Part shown: positions 1 through 8,878 of the stretch, one piece after another | How the letters are laid out: the number at the start of each line of letters is the position of its first letter | Numbering within the stretch: position 1 is the stretch's first letter | Assembly (NCBI GenBank): GCA_023038255.1 | Contig: CP082927.1 | Coordinates: 696,146 to 760,145 of the forward strand | Reading direction: 5' to 3' | DNA length: 64,000 nt | From: Candidatus Peribacteria bacterium | Lineage (GTDB): Bacteria > Patescibacteriota > Gracilibacteria > Peribacterales > Peribacteraceae | The notes under the pieces: generated by a model | Databases searched by the model: none | What the model saw: only the letters and a program-made list of their open reading frames with translations | What the model was told of the DNA's origin: nothing | Position numbers and translations under genes: made by a program

Positions 1-1
1 A

Positions 2-667
2 GGATCGAGTATCGATCGCGCGTCTGATTACACACTGCGCATTAACGCCGGACCCGAGCGTGCCGTTGCCTCCACCAAAGCTCTCACGGGACAACTCGCT
101 GTGCTTCTTCTTGTTGCATACGCGCTCGCCGGAAAACTACAGGAAGGAAAGAAGCTCCTCCTCGAAAGCGCATCAATGATCAACGACATGTTGAACCCGC
201 GCTACGTCGAACGCCTCAAGCAGCTCGCGGACCGTATCAAGGCAAAAGAAGACCTTTATATTATCGGCAAGAGCTGGAACTACCCGATGGCCCTCGAGAG
301 CGCGATCAAGATTCAGGAAGTGAGCTACATTCACGCGGAAGGATTTGCCGGCGGCGAACTGAAACACGGACCCATCGCCCTCATTGAAGAAGGAACGCCG
401 TGCATTGTTCTCGCAGGAAACGACGAAGTGACGCCGGATATTCTGAGTAATGCCGTACAGCTGAAAGCGCGCGGTGCGCTTGTAATTGGCGTTGCTCCGG
501 AGAACAACGAAATCTTTGATGAGTGGATCAAAGTGCCCGATGCTGCAACAGCACAGGCTCTCGTGAACATTATTCCGATTCAGGTGCTTGCGTACGAACT
601 CGCGATTCAGCGCGGGAAGGATCCGGATATGCCACGGAATTTGGCGAAGAGCGTGACGGTGAAGTAG
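2..667 (+). CDS. glmS: GlmS, C-terminal part (glucosamine-6-phosphate synthase), truncated by window edge
   Basis: Last 221 codons of the enzyme that makes glucosamine-6-phosphate from fructose-6-phosphate and glutamine, the entry to peptidoglycan amino sugars. The frame is open from base 2, so the glutaminase domain and the first sugar-isomerase (SIS) domain lie before the window. The second SIS domain is complete: the VASTKALTGQL helix near the edge, YPMALES...VSYIHAE, GELKHGP with the Glu and His expected at the isomerase site, and the family tail PRNLAKSVTVK. It ends in TAG. A separate sigma-factor gene follows 78 bases later with its own promoter. Identification is secure; only the 5' part is missing. 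Confidence 0.96.
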   Translation, partial: GSSIDRASDYTLRINAGPERAVASTKALTGQLAVLLLVAYALAGKLQEGKKLLLESASMINDMLNPRYVERLKQLADRIKAKEDLYIIGKSWNYPMALESAIKIQEVSYIHAEGFAGGELKHGPIALIEEGTPCIVLAGNDEVTPDILSNAVQLKARGALVIGVAPENNEIFDEWIKVPDAATAQALVNIIPIQVLAYELAIQRGKDPDMPRNLAKSVTVK

Positions 668-705
668 GCCTTCATGAAACGGAATAAGAAAAGGATAGTT
701 TACTC

Positions 706-733
706 TTGCGTGTCTGTGGGAAAGTTTTAGAAT
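706..733 (+). promoter_or_regulatory. Promoter of the sigma-factor gene
   Basis: TTGCGT (706-711), 16-base spacer, TAGAAT (728-733). Predicted start near 740, leaving about 6 bases before the ATG at 746. No Shine-Dalgarno sequence is present. Confidence 0.5.
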
Positions 734-745
734 CCGCAGCCATGT

Positions 746-1621
746 ATGTCTCCTAAACGTTCGCAGTCGGCTCCTCTCAATCCTGTCGCTGTGTATTTAC
801 AGGAGATAGATGCATCGCCATTACTTTCACCGGCAGAGGAGCAAATATTGGCGGAACAAAAGGAGGCAGGGGATGCTGAAGCAAGCGAACACCTCATTCA
901 ATCGAACTTACGTCTTGTTGTAAGCATTGCACGCACAAAAGTACGAATGGGGCTGTCTCTGCAGGATGCCATTCAGTCTGGAAATCTGGGATTGATAAAA
1001 GGAACGAAAAAATTCAAAGCCCGCAACATCCGGTTCTCTACATTCGGCTCATACTGCATCGAACGCGAGATAAACAGAACAGCTGACGATCAGAGAGGAA
1101 CCATACACATTCCGCATCATGTACAGGATTTTCAAAGGAAAGTAGCGAAAAGAAAAGAGGCATTGCACTCCACCCTCGGACGGGAACCGACTGATGAAGA
1201 AATGCGGGAGGCAATGGAATTGGAGAAAAGAAAATGGGAATCAAAGAAAAAATTAAGCGCACATGCAGTGATGGCAAAAAAGGCCAATGCAAAAGGAGAA
1301 AATGTAGACGTGTTGCAGCTGGATCAAAGAATTTCTCATAATGAAAAAGATCCTGCTCTCGTACTGCAGCAACAGGAAACAATGCAGGTCATGTTGAATC
1401 TGATCAAATCACTGGAACCCGATCAGCAGGAAATTATCCGCATGCGGTATCTCACTCTCGAGGGAGGAAAAACCACTCACAAGGAAATTGGTGAAGTATT
1501 GGATATGAGTGTCACGCAGGTCAGGAAACGTGAACGGAAGACATTGGCACAATTGCGTGCACTTTTAGGTGCGCAGCTCGGACTGACAGAACACGATGTA
1601 TTTGATAACGACGGATATTGA
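746..1621 (+). CDS. Sigma-70 family RNA polymerase sigma factor (RpoD-like, shortened)
   Basis: A 291-residue sigma factor directing RNA polymerase to promoters. Region 1.2 is visible as NPVAVYLQEI (about residues 11-20), region 2 as SNLRLVVSIA...LIKGTKKF (about 53-92) and RFSTFGSYCIEREINR (about 97-112), and the region 4 helix-turn-helix as THKEIGEVLDMSVTQVRKRE (about 249-268). Region 2.3 normally reads RFSTYATWWIRQAI; the two melting-associated tryptophans are replaced here (SYC), so promoter opening may differ. Acidic region 1.1 is absent, which fits an alternative rather than the main housekeeping factor. A -35-like TTGCGT (706-711) and TAGAAT (728-733) precede the ATG by 12 bases. The small gene 1631-1942 follows 9 bases later. 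Confidence 0.88.
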   Translation: MSPKRSQSAPLNPVAVYLQEIDASPLLSPAEEQILAEQKEAGDAEASEHLIQSNLRLVVSIARTKVRMGLSLQDAIQSGNLGLIKGTKKFKARNIRFSTFGSYCIEREINRTADDQRGTIHIPHHVQDFQRKVAKRKEALHSTLGREPTDEEMREAMELEKRKWESKKKLSAHAVMAKKANAKGENVDVLQLDQRISHNEKDPALVLQQQETMQVMLNLIKSLEPDQQEIIRMRYLTLEGGKTTHKEIGEVLDMSVTQVRKRERKTLAQLRALLGAQLGLTEHDVFDNDGY

Positions 1622-1630
1622 TACCTCACT

Positions 1631-1942
1631 ATGGAAAATACGAAAGAAGTACACTATTGGGAAGTATCACTCTGTACAGAGCTGCACAGATATGAAGAAT
1701 ACAGAAATCCGGCACAGGTCATAGAATCCGCAAACCGTATGGCGACGAGTGTGACAAAAAATATTTACGATATTCAGGATGCAACTATCATCTCGACATT
1801 ACGCATTCTGACAAAAGCGATGCAGGTGGTACGACGGGACAGTCATGCAGCTACTTTTCGTATCAGTGAAATTATTGCCATGCTGCAAAAGAAACAGGGT
1901 TACAGATTGGACGAAGACGGAAAACCAAGTGCGGATTTATAA
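1631..1942 (+). CDS. Small helical protein of unknown function, co-transcribed with sigma factor
   Basis: A 103-residue protein that I do not recognise. It starts 9 bases after the sigma-factor stop, so the two are probably one transcript. The sequence is soluble and almost wholly helix-compatible, rich in Glu, Arg, Lys and Ile, with no cysteine pair, signal peptide or membrane segment. Regularly spaced hydrophobic residues (for example IISTLRILTKAMQVV, about residues 56-70) suggest a helical bundle. The position directly behind a sigma gene makes a sigma-associated role possible, but nothing in the sequence proves it. A heptanucleotide repeat fills the gap to the convergent penicillin-binding-protein gene. 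Confidence 0.6.
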   Translation: MENTKEVHYWEVSLCTELHRYEEYRNPAQVIESANRMATSVTKNIYDIQDATIISTLRILTKAMQVVRRDSHAATFRISEIIAMLQKKQGYRLDEDGKPSADL

Positions 1943-1950
1943 GTGATCCG

Positions 1951-1980
1951 CATAACCCATTACCACTAACCCATAACCGG
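1951..1980. repeat. Heptanucleotide repeat array (single arm)
   Basis: Units CATAACC, CATTACC, ACTAACC, CATAACC, each 7 bases, fill most of the gap between two convergent genes. The reverse complement fits the nnRGYTA pattern seen in nine other gaps of the window. Confidence 0.8.
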
Positions 1981-1997
1981 TCTGGCACGCTGGAGGA

Positions 1998-4541
1998 TTA
2001 CTCCGTCGGCTGAATCCCATAATAATCAAACAAGAACGCCGCAATATCATGGAACAACGGACCGGCGGTGGATTCTCCGTAGGCAATCTGCTGGTTTTTC
2101 GGACGATCGAGTTTGACCAGGACGACGAATTTCGGATTCGGAACCGGACCGTAGCCAAGGTATGTACCGACTGTGGAACCTGTGCCGGATTCGTAGCGTC
2201 CGCCGGGACCGGCGATCTGACTCGTTCCTGTTTTGCCGGCGACTGCGTAGCCTTTCACCTTTCCACGTTTTGCGAAACCGGTGTTGGCGGAGTTCACCAG
2301 CATGGCACTGATGGTCTCGGATGTTTTTTCCGTGATGACCTGATCCACAATGCGCGGGGCGAATTTTTCGACGGTACCGTCTGCGTGAATAATGCTATCC
2401 ACAATAGTCGGGTGCATAAGCTTGCCACCGTTTGCGAGTGCGGCATTTGCAGTCACAACCTGGAGAGGTGTGGCAGAAATTCCCTGACCGAACGATGCGG
2501 TTGCAAGATCGGACAAGCTCCAGCGGCGCCACGGCTTGATGTCTCCGGTCACTTCATCTTCCAATTCAATAGCCGTCACTTTTCCGAATCCGAATTTCTC
2601 AATCATGTGCTCAAAGAGTTTACTGCCGAGTCTGCCGGAAATGTTCGTCATGCAGGTGTTGATGGAGAACGCGAGGCAGTACGTCATGTCGACGCGTCCG
2701 TAGAATCTTTTCAGCGCGTTATTGATGGTATACTCGTCCACTTTCACGGGGCCGTCATCGTTATAAATGGTTTCCGGCGTAATTTCCCCCTGATCAATCG
2801 CAATCGCCATGGTGATAGGCTTCATGACCGATCCTGGCTCATAGATTTCCTGCACCGTGCGGTTCAGGTACGCACCGACACCGATGTTGTTTTTGTACTT
2901 GAGCCAGATGCCCGCCACTCCCGTCGGGAAGACTTCCACGCGGTCATTTTCTCCAAGGTACAGATAATGACGTGCGATATCCCTCAGATCAAAATCACGC
3001 TGCAGGGCAGAGAGTTCTTTCTGGATTTTTTCCGGGAGAGTCGCACGACCCTCGTCGGTAAAGACCTGCGCTGCATAATCTTTCACAACACGGGCATTCG
3101 TCTCAGGATTATAAATTTCCACCACAATGGTGCGCTCTTTTTCAGGAGCGAGAGTGATGGGCACTTTGTCGTAGACGGATGCGTACGTATTTCGTTCAAA
3201 AAGAGGAGCATTCACCATCGCCAGAATACGGCCGGTCTGCGGTTCCATGACAATGGCCTGACCGCTGTCGGCATCAAAACGCTTGATACCATCCTGCATC
3301 ATCTGCTCCACGGCACGCTGGATGAACGGATCGATGGTCAGCACAACCGTATCACCGTTTTTCGCATCAATGATTTTCTGATTGGAGGTCAGAATCTGCC
3401 CACCCTGCAGATCGCTCACCGTACTGATGAGACCTTCCTGTCCACGCAGCTGCGTGTCGAATGTACGTTCAATACCGTACTGTGCTTCGCGGTTCGTATT
3501 CAGGAATCCGACCACTTGCGATGCAACAGTGTCGTCCGGATAGTAACGCCAGTGTTCGGCGATGAGTGCGACAGAGCGGAGGGGGTCGACAATTTTTTCC
3601 GCCTCTTCGCGGTTTTTGGCATTCGCACGGAGCTCGTTGGTTTTTGTGAGAGAGTCGAGCATTTTTTCTTTGATGAGCAGCGATGTCTGCGGTGTCAGTC
3701 TGCGCATAATCGCAACGTAGCGGAGCGGTCTTGAGCGCAACGAGTATTCAAGTTTCTCCTGATCAATATTGAGAATGGATGCCAGCTGACGGCTGATGGA
3801 CGAGAGAGAGCCGGGGCGCAGAACTTCCGGATTTCCTGAAATCAGTTTGGAATCCGGATTCACCGTGATGCCTGGAATATTCAACGCATTCACTTTCTCT
3901 GCTTCCGTTTTAGTGACGCTGTATTTAATAGGAACGAACGTCACACGTTTTTCAGAAATTCGTTCCTGGATATTGCGCGCAAAGAGTCTGCGGACTTCCG
4001 TGATATCCGGAATTTTTGCATCGGTTCCCACCGGCAGTTCCGAAGGAAGCGGTTCCAGAAGAGATCCGGTCGAAATTTTCCGGACGAACGAGAGGGGATC
4101 GTAGCGGGACGCATACGGCGACCCCGTAAAGGAGATCAGCTCACGCGGACATTCTTCTTTTCCTTCCGAGCAATTTTGATGCAGAGCATCGGTAATAAGA
4201 ATATTCGAGAGCGTATCGGCAATGAAGGCGGGATCATCCGCAATGAGAGGATCGACGTAGAGAAGATCGAGTGTGGTGTTCGTTGCGAGAATAGTTGTCT
4301 CACCACTTTTGCTATTGAGCGCAAGAACTTCACCGCGCTGCGCCGGCAAACGGACGCCACCGAAGTGCTGAGATTGTGCTGCGTCATGATATTCAGATCT
4401 GTCAATAATCTGCAGCTGCATCATACGGGCCACGAGCGTCAGGCCGCACACCACCAAAACGCTATGCAAAATGACCATTCTCTGCAGCAGAGAACGCTTC
4501 TTCTGAGTTTCCGATACATGAGAGGATCTTTTGAGAAGCAT
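1998..4541 (-). CDS. ftsI: Class B penicillin-binding protein (FtsI/PbpB-type D,D-transpeptidase)
   Basis: An 847-residue membrane-anchored transpeptidase that cross-links peptidoglycan, probably at the septum. A short basic N-terminus is followed by one membrane helix (about residues 21-40, MVILHSVLVVCGLTLVARMM). The pedimer/dimerisation region includes RLPAQRGEV (about 68-76). The transpeptidase domain has all three active-site motifs: SVMK with the catalytic serine (GSVMKPITMA), SIN as the SxN triad (AFSINTC) and KTG (AGKTGTSQIAG). It is longer than typical FtsI (about 550-700 residues), mainly from insertions before and inside the catalytic half. It stands alone and divergent from the PilB-like gene, away from the rsmH/ftsL-like pair at 38-39 kb, so the usual dcw cluster is split. 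Confidence 0.93.
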   Translation of the reverse strand: MLLKRSSHVSETQKKRSLLQRMVILHSVLVVCGLTLVARMMQLQIIDRSEYHDAAQSQHFGGVRLPAQRGEVLALNSKSGETTILATNTTLDLLYVDPLIADDPAFIADTLSNILITDALHQNCSEGKEECPRELISFTGSPYASRYDPLSFVRKISTGSLLEPLPSELPVGTDAKIPDITEVRRLFARNIQERISEKRVTFVPIKYSVTKTEAEKVNALNIPGITVNPDSKLISGNPEVLRPGSLSSISRQLASILNIDQEKLEYSLRSRPLRYVAIMRRLTPQTSLLIKEKMLDSLTKTNELRANAKNREEAEKIVDPLRSVALIAEHWRYYPDDTVASQVVGFLNTNREAQYGIERTFDTQLRGQEGLISTVSDLQGGQILTSNQKIIDAKNGDTVVLTIDPFIQRAVEQMMQDGIKRFDADSGQAIVMEPQTGRILAMVNAPLFERNTYASVYDKVPITLAPEKERTIVVEIYNPETNARVVKDYAAQVFTDEGRATLPEKIQKELSALQRDFDLRDIARHYLYLGENDRVEVFPTGVAGIWLKYKNNIGVGAYLNRTVQEIYEPGSVMKPITMAIAIDQGEITPETIYNDDGPVKVDEYTINNALKRFYGRVDMTYCLAFSINTCMTNISGRLGSKLFEHMIEKFGFGKVTAIELEDEVTGDIKPWRRWSLSDLATASFGQGISATPLQVVTANAALANGGKLMHPTIVDSIIHADGTVEKFAPRIVDQVITEKTSETISAMLVNSANTGFAKRGKVKGYAVAGKTGTSQIAGPGGRYESGTGSTVGTYLGYGPVPNPKFVVLVKLDRPKNQQIAYGESTAGPLFHDIAAFLFDYYGIQPTE

Positions 4542-4590
4542 CAGAGGCGGATCAGAGGCGCAAAGGATAGCAGGGGAGCGCCAAACGTGC

Positions 4591-4596
4591 TATAAT
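4591..4596 (+). promoter_or_regulatory. -10 box giving a leaderless transcript (PilB-like gene)
   Basis: TATAAT with exactly 6 bases before the ATG at 4603, so the predicted transcription start coincides with the first base of the start codon. Confidence 0.65.
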
Positions 4597-4602
4597 ATCT
4601 AG

Positions 4603-5715
4603 ATGACTCATCCTGACTTTTCCAGCCTCGACGGCGAGCAACTTCTGGACAAACTCCAGCAATATTGCACCGAAATCGGCGTGTCCGATATTCACACCTC
4701 GCCGGAAAAGGATCACGTCCGCCTGGAAATCCGTCTGCGCGGTATGCTCGATGAACTCAGTCCCATGACCCATGCGAACTACGAGGCTTTTGTCCGTCGC
4801 ATCAAGTTCGTCTCGAAGCTGAAACTGAACATCACCAATATTCCGCAGGACGGTCAGTACACATTCGGCACCGAAGAAAACGGACAGAAGCGCATTGTGA
4901 ACGTTCGTGTCGCCACGCTCCCGTCTCGCTTTGGTGAAACCATTACTCTCCGTCTGCTTGATCCGAAGCGCGGTATTATTCCGCTCCAGGATCTCGGCTT
5001 CCCGGGAGACATGGTCACACAGCTGCAGAACATTGCAAAGCTGCCACACGGACTTGTGCTTGTGACCGGACCGACCGGCTCCGGAAAAACGACGACGCTC
5101 TACTCCCTTCTGTCGACAGTGATCGGCACGGCCAGAAACATCATCACCCTGGAAGATCCGGTCGAATATGAAATCAAAGGCATTGTGCAGAGCGAGATCG
5201 ATCCGGACCACGGATTCACATTTGCATCCGGCCTCCGCTCCGTTCTCCGCCACGACCCGAACATTGTGCTCGTCGGAGAAATCCGCGATCTGGAAACCGC
5301 ACAAACCGCGATTGATGCCGCGCTCACGGGTCACTTGGTGCTCTCTACACTTCATACAAACTCCGCAATTGAAGCGATTCCGCGCCTTCTGTCTATGGGC
5401 GTTAGCCCCTATACATTCGCGCCGGCTCTCCGCGCCATCCTGGCACAGCGCCTCATCCGCACACTCTCACCGGAAGTCAAAGCAGCAGGAACCTACGACC
5501 CGGCTGACCCGGCAAGCTACAGCGGCCGCATGACACTCCCGGAACTCCTGACCATCAGCCCGGCCATGCGCGATATGATTCTCGTGCAGGAACGCGCGGA
5601 ACTGATGGAGGAACAGGCACGCAAAGATGGCTATATGACGATGAAAGAATGGGGAAAGATGCTCGTCGAACAGGGGATTACGAGTCAGGAGGAGATTGCG
5701 AGAGTAACGTCGTAA
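4603..5715 (+). CDS. PilB/GspE-type secretion ATPase, N-terminally short
   Basis: A 370-residue hexameric ATPase of the type II secretion/type IV pilus assembly family. An N2-like domain (about residues 1-125, with SDIHTSPE near 28) precedes the RecA-like core. The core has Walker A GPTGSGKTTT (about 155), Asp box LEDPVEYEI, Walker B VLVGEIRD and His box LSTLHTN. The N1 domain (about 150 residues in PilB/GspE) that docks on the inner-membrane platform is absent. After AQRLIRTL the family usually has a four-cysteine zinc finger; here no cysteines are present. The gene starts 6 bases after TATAAT. Length resembles PilT, but the divergent Asp box and N2 leave PilB/GspE or PilT both possible. Confidence 0.88.
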   Translation: MTHPDFSSLDGEQLLDKLQQYCTEIGVSDIHTSPEKDHVRLEIRLRGMLDELSPMTHANYEAFVRRIKFVSKLKLNITNIPQDGQYTFGTEENGQKRIVNVRVATLPSRFGETITLRLLDPKRGIIPLQDLGFPGDMVTQLQNIAKLPHGLVLVTGPTGSGKTTTLYSLLSTVIGTARNIITLEDPVEYEIKGIVQSEIDPDHGFTFASGLRSVLRHDPNIVLVGEIRDLETAQTAIDAALTGHLVLSTLHTNSAIEAIPRLLSMGVSPYTFAPALRAILAQRLIRTLSPEVKAAGTYDPADPASYSGRMTLPELLTISPAMRDMILVQERAELMEEQARKDGYMTMKEWGKMLVEQGITSQEEIARVTS

Positions 5716-5723
5716 CGAGGGTA

Positions 5724-5814
5724 CTGGTTCCTAGTTCCTGGTTGATGGTTTTCACGTGAGAAAGTATTTTCGAAAAAATGTTTCCATAACCAATAACTAT
5801 AAACCAGGAACTAT
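5724..5814. repeat. Inverted pair of heptanucleotide repeat arrays
   Basis: Left arm 5724-5750: CTGGTTC, CTAGTTC, CTGGTTG, ATGGTTT. Right arm 5784-5814: CCATAAC, CAATAAC, TATAAAC, CAGGAAC, TATCC. The arms share a perfect 12-base inverted match (TAGTTCCTGGTT against AACCAGGAACTA) around a 33-base AT-rich centre, so the whole can fold into a hairpin. Confidence 0.85.
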
Positions 5815-5891
5815 CCCTGAGTATGGAAATTGATCGAACCGATGGATCTCTCTTGCATGGAGCTGCTATTATCCCGTACGCTTTTCCTCCT

Positions 5892-7604
5892 ATGTTTCGA
5901 CGCTACAGACAGAGACGCGGGCCGTACGCCCTTGCACGACCATCCGTGGTTCCGTCTTTTGTGCGGAGCCTGATTCTCCTGCTGATTGCAGGAACAGTGC
6001 TCTACTTCCTCGGACGTGGCATCATCCGCCTCTTTGGAATGGGAAGCGGGCTTGATCGCGCTGCCGTCGGACTCACTGTCGAGAAAGGAGGTACCGTGAA
6101 TATTTCTCTGGAAGGAGGATTGATGCAGCGGGCTGATGACACGATGACGCTCTACGCCACAGACAAAATTTCCACAGCAAGCACAGGACGCGCTGTCCTG
6201 TCCTTCTTTGAGGATTCCTGGATCCGTCTGGACGGCAGCACCGACCTCACCATTGATACGAGTGAGAAGAATGAAGAGGAAGCAGCAGTTGCAGTCACCC
6301 TGACCAAAGGATCTCTGTGGGTGGATACACCGTCTGCAGATATCTATTCCGGCTCCATTCTGCGCACCATTTCCACTGATGCCTTCACACTCACCATCCC
6401 CGCAGACACGCAAGCTGCCGTCGACGGCAAGACACTGCTCGTTTTCAGCGCTGATGGAAACGGCGTGGGAGTGACCCTGAAAGGAAGTGAAGAAGAACAG
6501 TTCATCGGCGAAGGCCAGCAGCTGAGCCTGCCGGATAAACCGGGAACAAACGCATTGCAGTACCGCTCCGCGATTGATCCGCTTGTTGCACAGAAACCGT
6601 TTGTTACAGAGAGCAAAGCGATGACGCGCGCAGGCAGCTCTGCTACAGGAAGCGGCACAGGTATTCAGATCGATCCGAATGCCATTGTCCTCAGCAGCCC
6701 CGCAGACAATGCAGCTGTCAGCACACCAACCGTGACCGTTGCCGGGACAGCAGGATCAAATGTCGCACGCGTACGTATTAATGGACATGAGGCGACCGTG
6801 AACCGCACCACCATGTCATTCAGCGAAGAACTCGCGCTGACTGATGCAGCCACGACAGACATCCGCGTCGAAGCGCTTGATATGAATGATATTGTGCTTG
6901 ATCAGGTCTCACGCACCATCCGCAAAACTATCCAGACCATCGTCCCGCCGACGATCACCAATCCCGCAAAGAACGGCCAAACTTACAGAACACAGGACGC
7001 TCAGGTCGAAATCCGCGGGACGGCCCCAGCAGGAGCAGCCGGTATGATGGTGAATGATTACAAGCTGCAGCTCTTCCGTGCCAATGACACCACCTGGAGT
7101 TACCTCGCAAGCAAGCAGCTCAATAACCTCGTCGACGGCAAGAACGTCTTCAATGTCTACGCCATTGATGCAGCTGGAAACCCGAGCGCCCCTGCAACAC
7201 TCACGGTTCTCGTCGAAGCAGGCACCGTCGGCGTCGTGAGTACCGGTTCCACCATTGGGTCCACTCCATCCTCTGCAGCTCCAACACAGATTGATGAAGC
7301 AACACTGCCGCAGAACGCTCCACTCACCGCAGGAGTGATCACCGTGACCGGCCCGACAGCAGGAACGACTCACACAGCAACCGGCAGCGACATCCTGATT
7401 GAAGGAACAACTTCCGCGCAGACAGCGTCTGTCTGGGTGAATGGCTACAAGCTGCAGCTCTACAAAGCAGGTGTCACACGCTGGAACTATATTGCGAAAA
7501 CGGATTATGGCACGCTGAAGCGCGGCACAAACGTGTATAAGATTAACGCGCGCGATGCGAACAATCAGATCCTGGATTCGTTCACGTATACGGTTCAGTA
7601 TTAA
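5892..7604 (+). CDS. Membrane-anchored FecR-like surface protein with Ig-like repeats
   Basis: A 570-residue protein of unknown role, probably exported and anchored by one N-terminal membrane helix (FVRSLILLLIAGTVLYFLG, residues about 22-40). The next 150 residues resemble a FecR-type domain (VEKGGTVNISLEGG, TGRAVLSFFEDSWIRLDG). Then come Ig-like modules, the last two sharing the pattern VN-YKLQL...W-Y-A...G-NV. The start is placed at 5892: an extended -10 (TGC plus TATTAT, 5867-5872) lies 19 bases upstream and the leader is pyrimidine-rich. The frame also permits an ATG at 5823, adding 23 residues that look unlike a signal. The gene at 7608 follows after 3 bases and is probably co-transcribed. 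Confidence 0.75.
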   Translation: MFRRYRQRRGPYALARPSVVPSFVRSLILLLIAGTVLYFLGRGIIRLFGMGSGLDRAAVGLTVEKGGTVNISLEGGLMQRADDTMTLYATDKISTASTGRAVLSFFEDSWIRLDGSTDLTIDTSEKNEEEAAVAVTLTKGSLWVDTPSADIYSGSILRTISTDAFTLTIPADTQAAVDGKTLLVFSADGNGVGVTLKGSEEEQFIGEGQQLSLPDKPGTNALQYRSAIDPLVAQKPFVTESKAMTRAGSSATGSGTGIQIDPNAIVLSSPADNAAVSTPTVTVAGTAGSNVARVRINGHEATVNRTTMSFSEELALTDAATTDIRVEALDMNDIVLDQVSRTIRKTIQTIVPPTITNPAKNGQTYRTQDAQVEIRGTAPAGAAGMMVNDYKLQLFRANDTTWSYLASKQLNNLVDGKNVFNVYAIDAAGNPSAPATLTVLVEAGTVGVVSTGSTIGSTPSSAAPTQIDEATLPQNAPLTAGVITVTGPTAGTTHTATGSDILIEGTTSAQTASVWVNGYKLQLYKAGVTRWNYIAKTDYGTLKRGTNVYKINARDANNQILDSFTYTVQY

Positions 7605-7607
7605 TCC

Positions 7608-8225
7608 ATGAGTTTCTTCCGCTTTTTCGGACGCCCCGAAACGGAACCGTCTGAACCAGTCAGCCCTGCACCAAAAGAACTCTTCCTACCTCGTCCGGAG
7701 ATCCGTCAGGATTTACACAATCTCCTGTCACGTTTCCGGCAAAAGCGCAGCACTGATCCTATAGCTTTACGTCAACAGTGGCATCGCGATATGGCCGTTG
7801 ACCAGGTACTGACATACGCAGATCAGCAGGACGTGAAGACTATTTCTCTCCTGACAGGAGATACCGAAGCGCTACCGATCAGCGTGGATACAATTGACCG
7901 GCTTCTTGCACTGTCCAAACATGCGTATATTCGCGCACTGTATTTTGGAAAAAACAGCAATTCACATCTGATACAGGCTTTATCACGCAGAAAAAATATC
8001 AGCATCCTCACACATCCATTCACTGATGCATCTTTCGAAAACAGTCACTTCATTGCGGCAGGGAATGCCTTTGCCATGACAACACAGATTCCGTTCGTGC
8101 AGCCGGAGACACCTCTTGATTATGACAATATTGGCATGCGCCTGACATTCAATGACCCGACGGGAGCCGCACAGCTGCACGAACATGTAAAAAAGACACG
8201 ACAGATCATCAGAGGACGGACCTGA
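7608..8225 (+). CDS. Conserved-looking hypothetical protein, 205 residues
   Basis: Not recognised with certainty. It begins 3 bases after the FecR-like gene, so the two form an operon. It is soluble, with a proline-rich N-terminus (about residues 10-30) followed by an alpha/beta-like domain. The stretch SHFIAAGNAFAMTT (about 143-156), preceded by ISILTHPFTD, loosely resembles a degenerate phospholipase-D-like half without the catalytic HKD, but this is a weak impression. No signal peptide, membrane helix or metal-binding cysteines are present. It ends in TGA right beside the convergent nitroreductase stop. Confidence 0.6.
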   Translation: MSFFRFFGRPETEPSEPVSPAPKELFLPRPEIRQDLHNLLSRFRQKRSTDPIALRQQWHRDMAVDQVLTYADQQDVKTISLLTGDTEALPISVDTIDRLLALSKHAYIRALYFGKNSNSHLIQALSRRKNISILTHPFTDASFENSHFIAAGNAFAMTTQIPFVQPETPLDYDNIGMRLTFNDPTGAAQLHEHVKKTRQIIRGRT

Positions 8226-8825
8226 TCAGTTGGACCAACGTCCGTGATAGACAAACTCCTCCTGCGTTTTGCGCTGTCGTAGCGCACTTTCTTTTGAGCG
8301 ATTCGGCTCCGGAAGAATCGAGACATCTGCAGGATAGCCGATTGCCATCATAGAACCCGGTACGTAATCCGCGGGAACACCGAGCAGCTCATTTGCCTTC
8401 GTCATATCAAATCCCGCCATCTGGTGACCGACAAGCCCGAGCGGCTCACACTGCAGCGCAATCGAATAGGTCGCGGCTCCGGTGTCATGCAGATGATGAT
8501 AATTGTCCGCAAACGTGCCATCCGACTTTTTACGCTTGGTGTACGCAAAAGAAATCAGGAGCAGATACGCATGTTTCGCCCAGCTGTTTCCTTCTGCGAG
8601 CAGTGATTCCAGTGCAAGGCGCATAGCACCATCATCTTTCGTTGCGTAGATATAGTGCCACGGCTGCAGATTGCTGCTCGATGGCGCCCAGCGCGCTGCC
8701 TCAAAAAGCGTCTGTATCTTTTCCTCTTCAATCGGCTGTTCACTCATCGCACGCGGACTCCAGCGCTCCACAAAAATATCTGCGATGGGAAAGTCTGCCG
8801 GCGCGGGTTTGTGAGGATAGATCAT
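8226..8825 (-). CDS. Nitroreductase-family FMN oxidoreductase
   Basis: A 199-residue cytoplasmic flavoprotein of the nitroreductase superfamily, which reduces nitro compounds, quinones or other small acceptors with NAD(P)H. Family marks are RWSPRAMSEQPI near the N-terminus, EAARWAPSSSNLQPWHYI as the FMN-binding segment (about residues 42-59), and the C-terminal half GLVGHQMAGFD...VPGSMMAIGYP. The ATG at 8825 is chosen because the longer frame to 8999 would run into the neighbouring pseudouridine synthase; the start has a pyrimidine-rich leader. The physiological substrate cannot be told from sequence. Confidence 0.9.
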   Translation of the reverse strand: MIYPHKPAPADFPIADIFVERWSPRAMSEQPIEEEKIQTLFEAARWAPSSSNLQPWHYIYATKDDGAMRLALESLLAEGNSWAKHAYLLLISFAYTKRKKSDGTFADNYHHLHDTGAATYSIALQCEPLGLVGHQMAGFDMTKANELLGVPADYVPGSMMAIGYPADVSILPEPNRSKESALRQRKTQEEFVYHGRWSN

Positions 8826-8878
8826 AGAAAAAGAGGGGATATCTGAAGCTATCACGCCCGCCACCTTCGATCCAGCAT

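Noticed and set aside
2049-3734. 561-codon open frame antisense to the penicillin-binding protein
   Set aside because: It lies wholly inside a gene with all transpeptidase motifs on the other strand, and its own product has the His/Arg/Cys-rich look of an antisense shadow.
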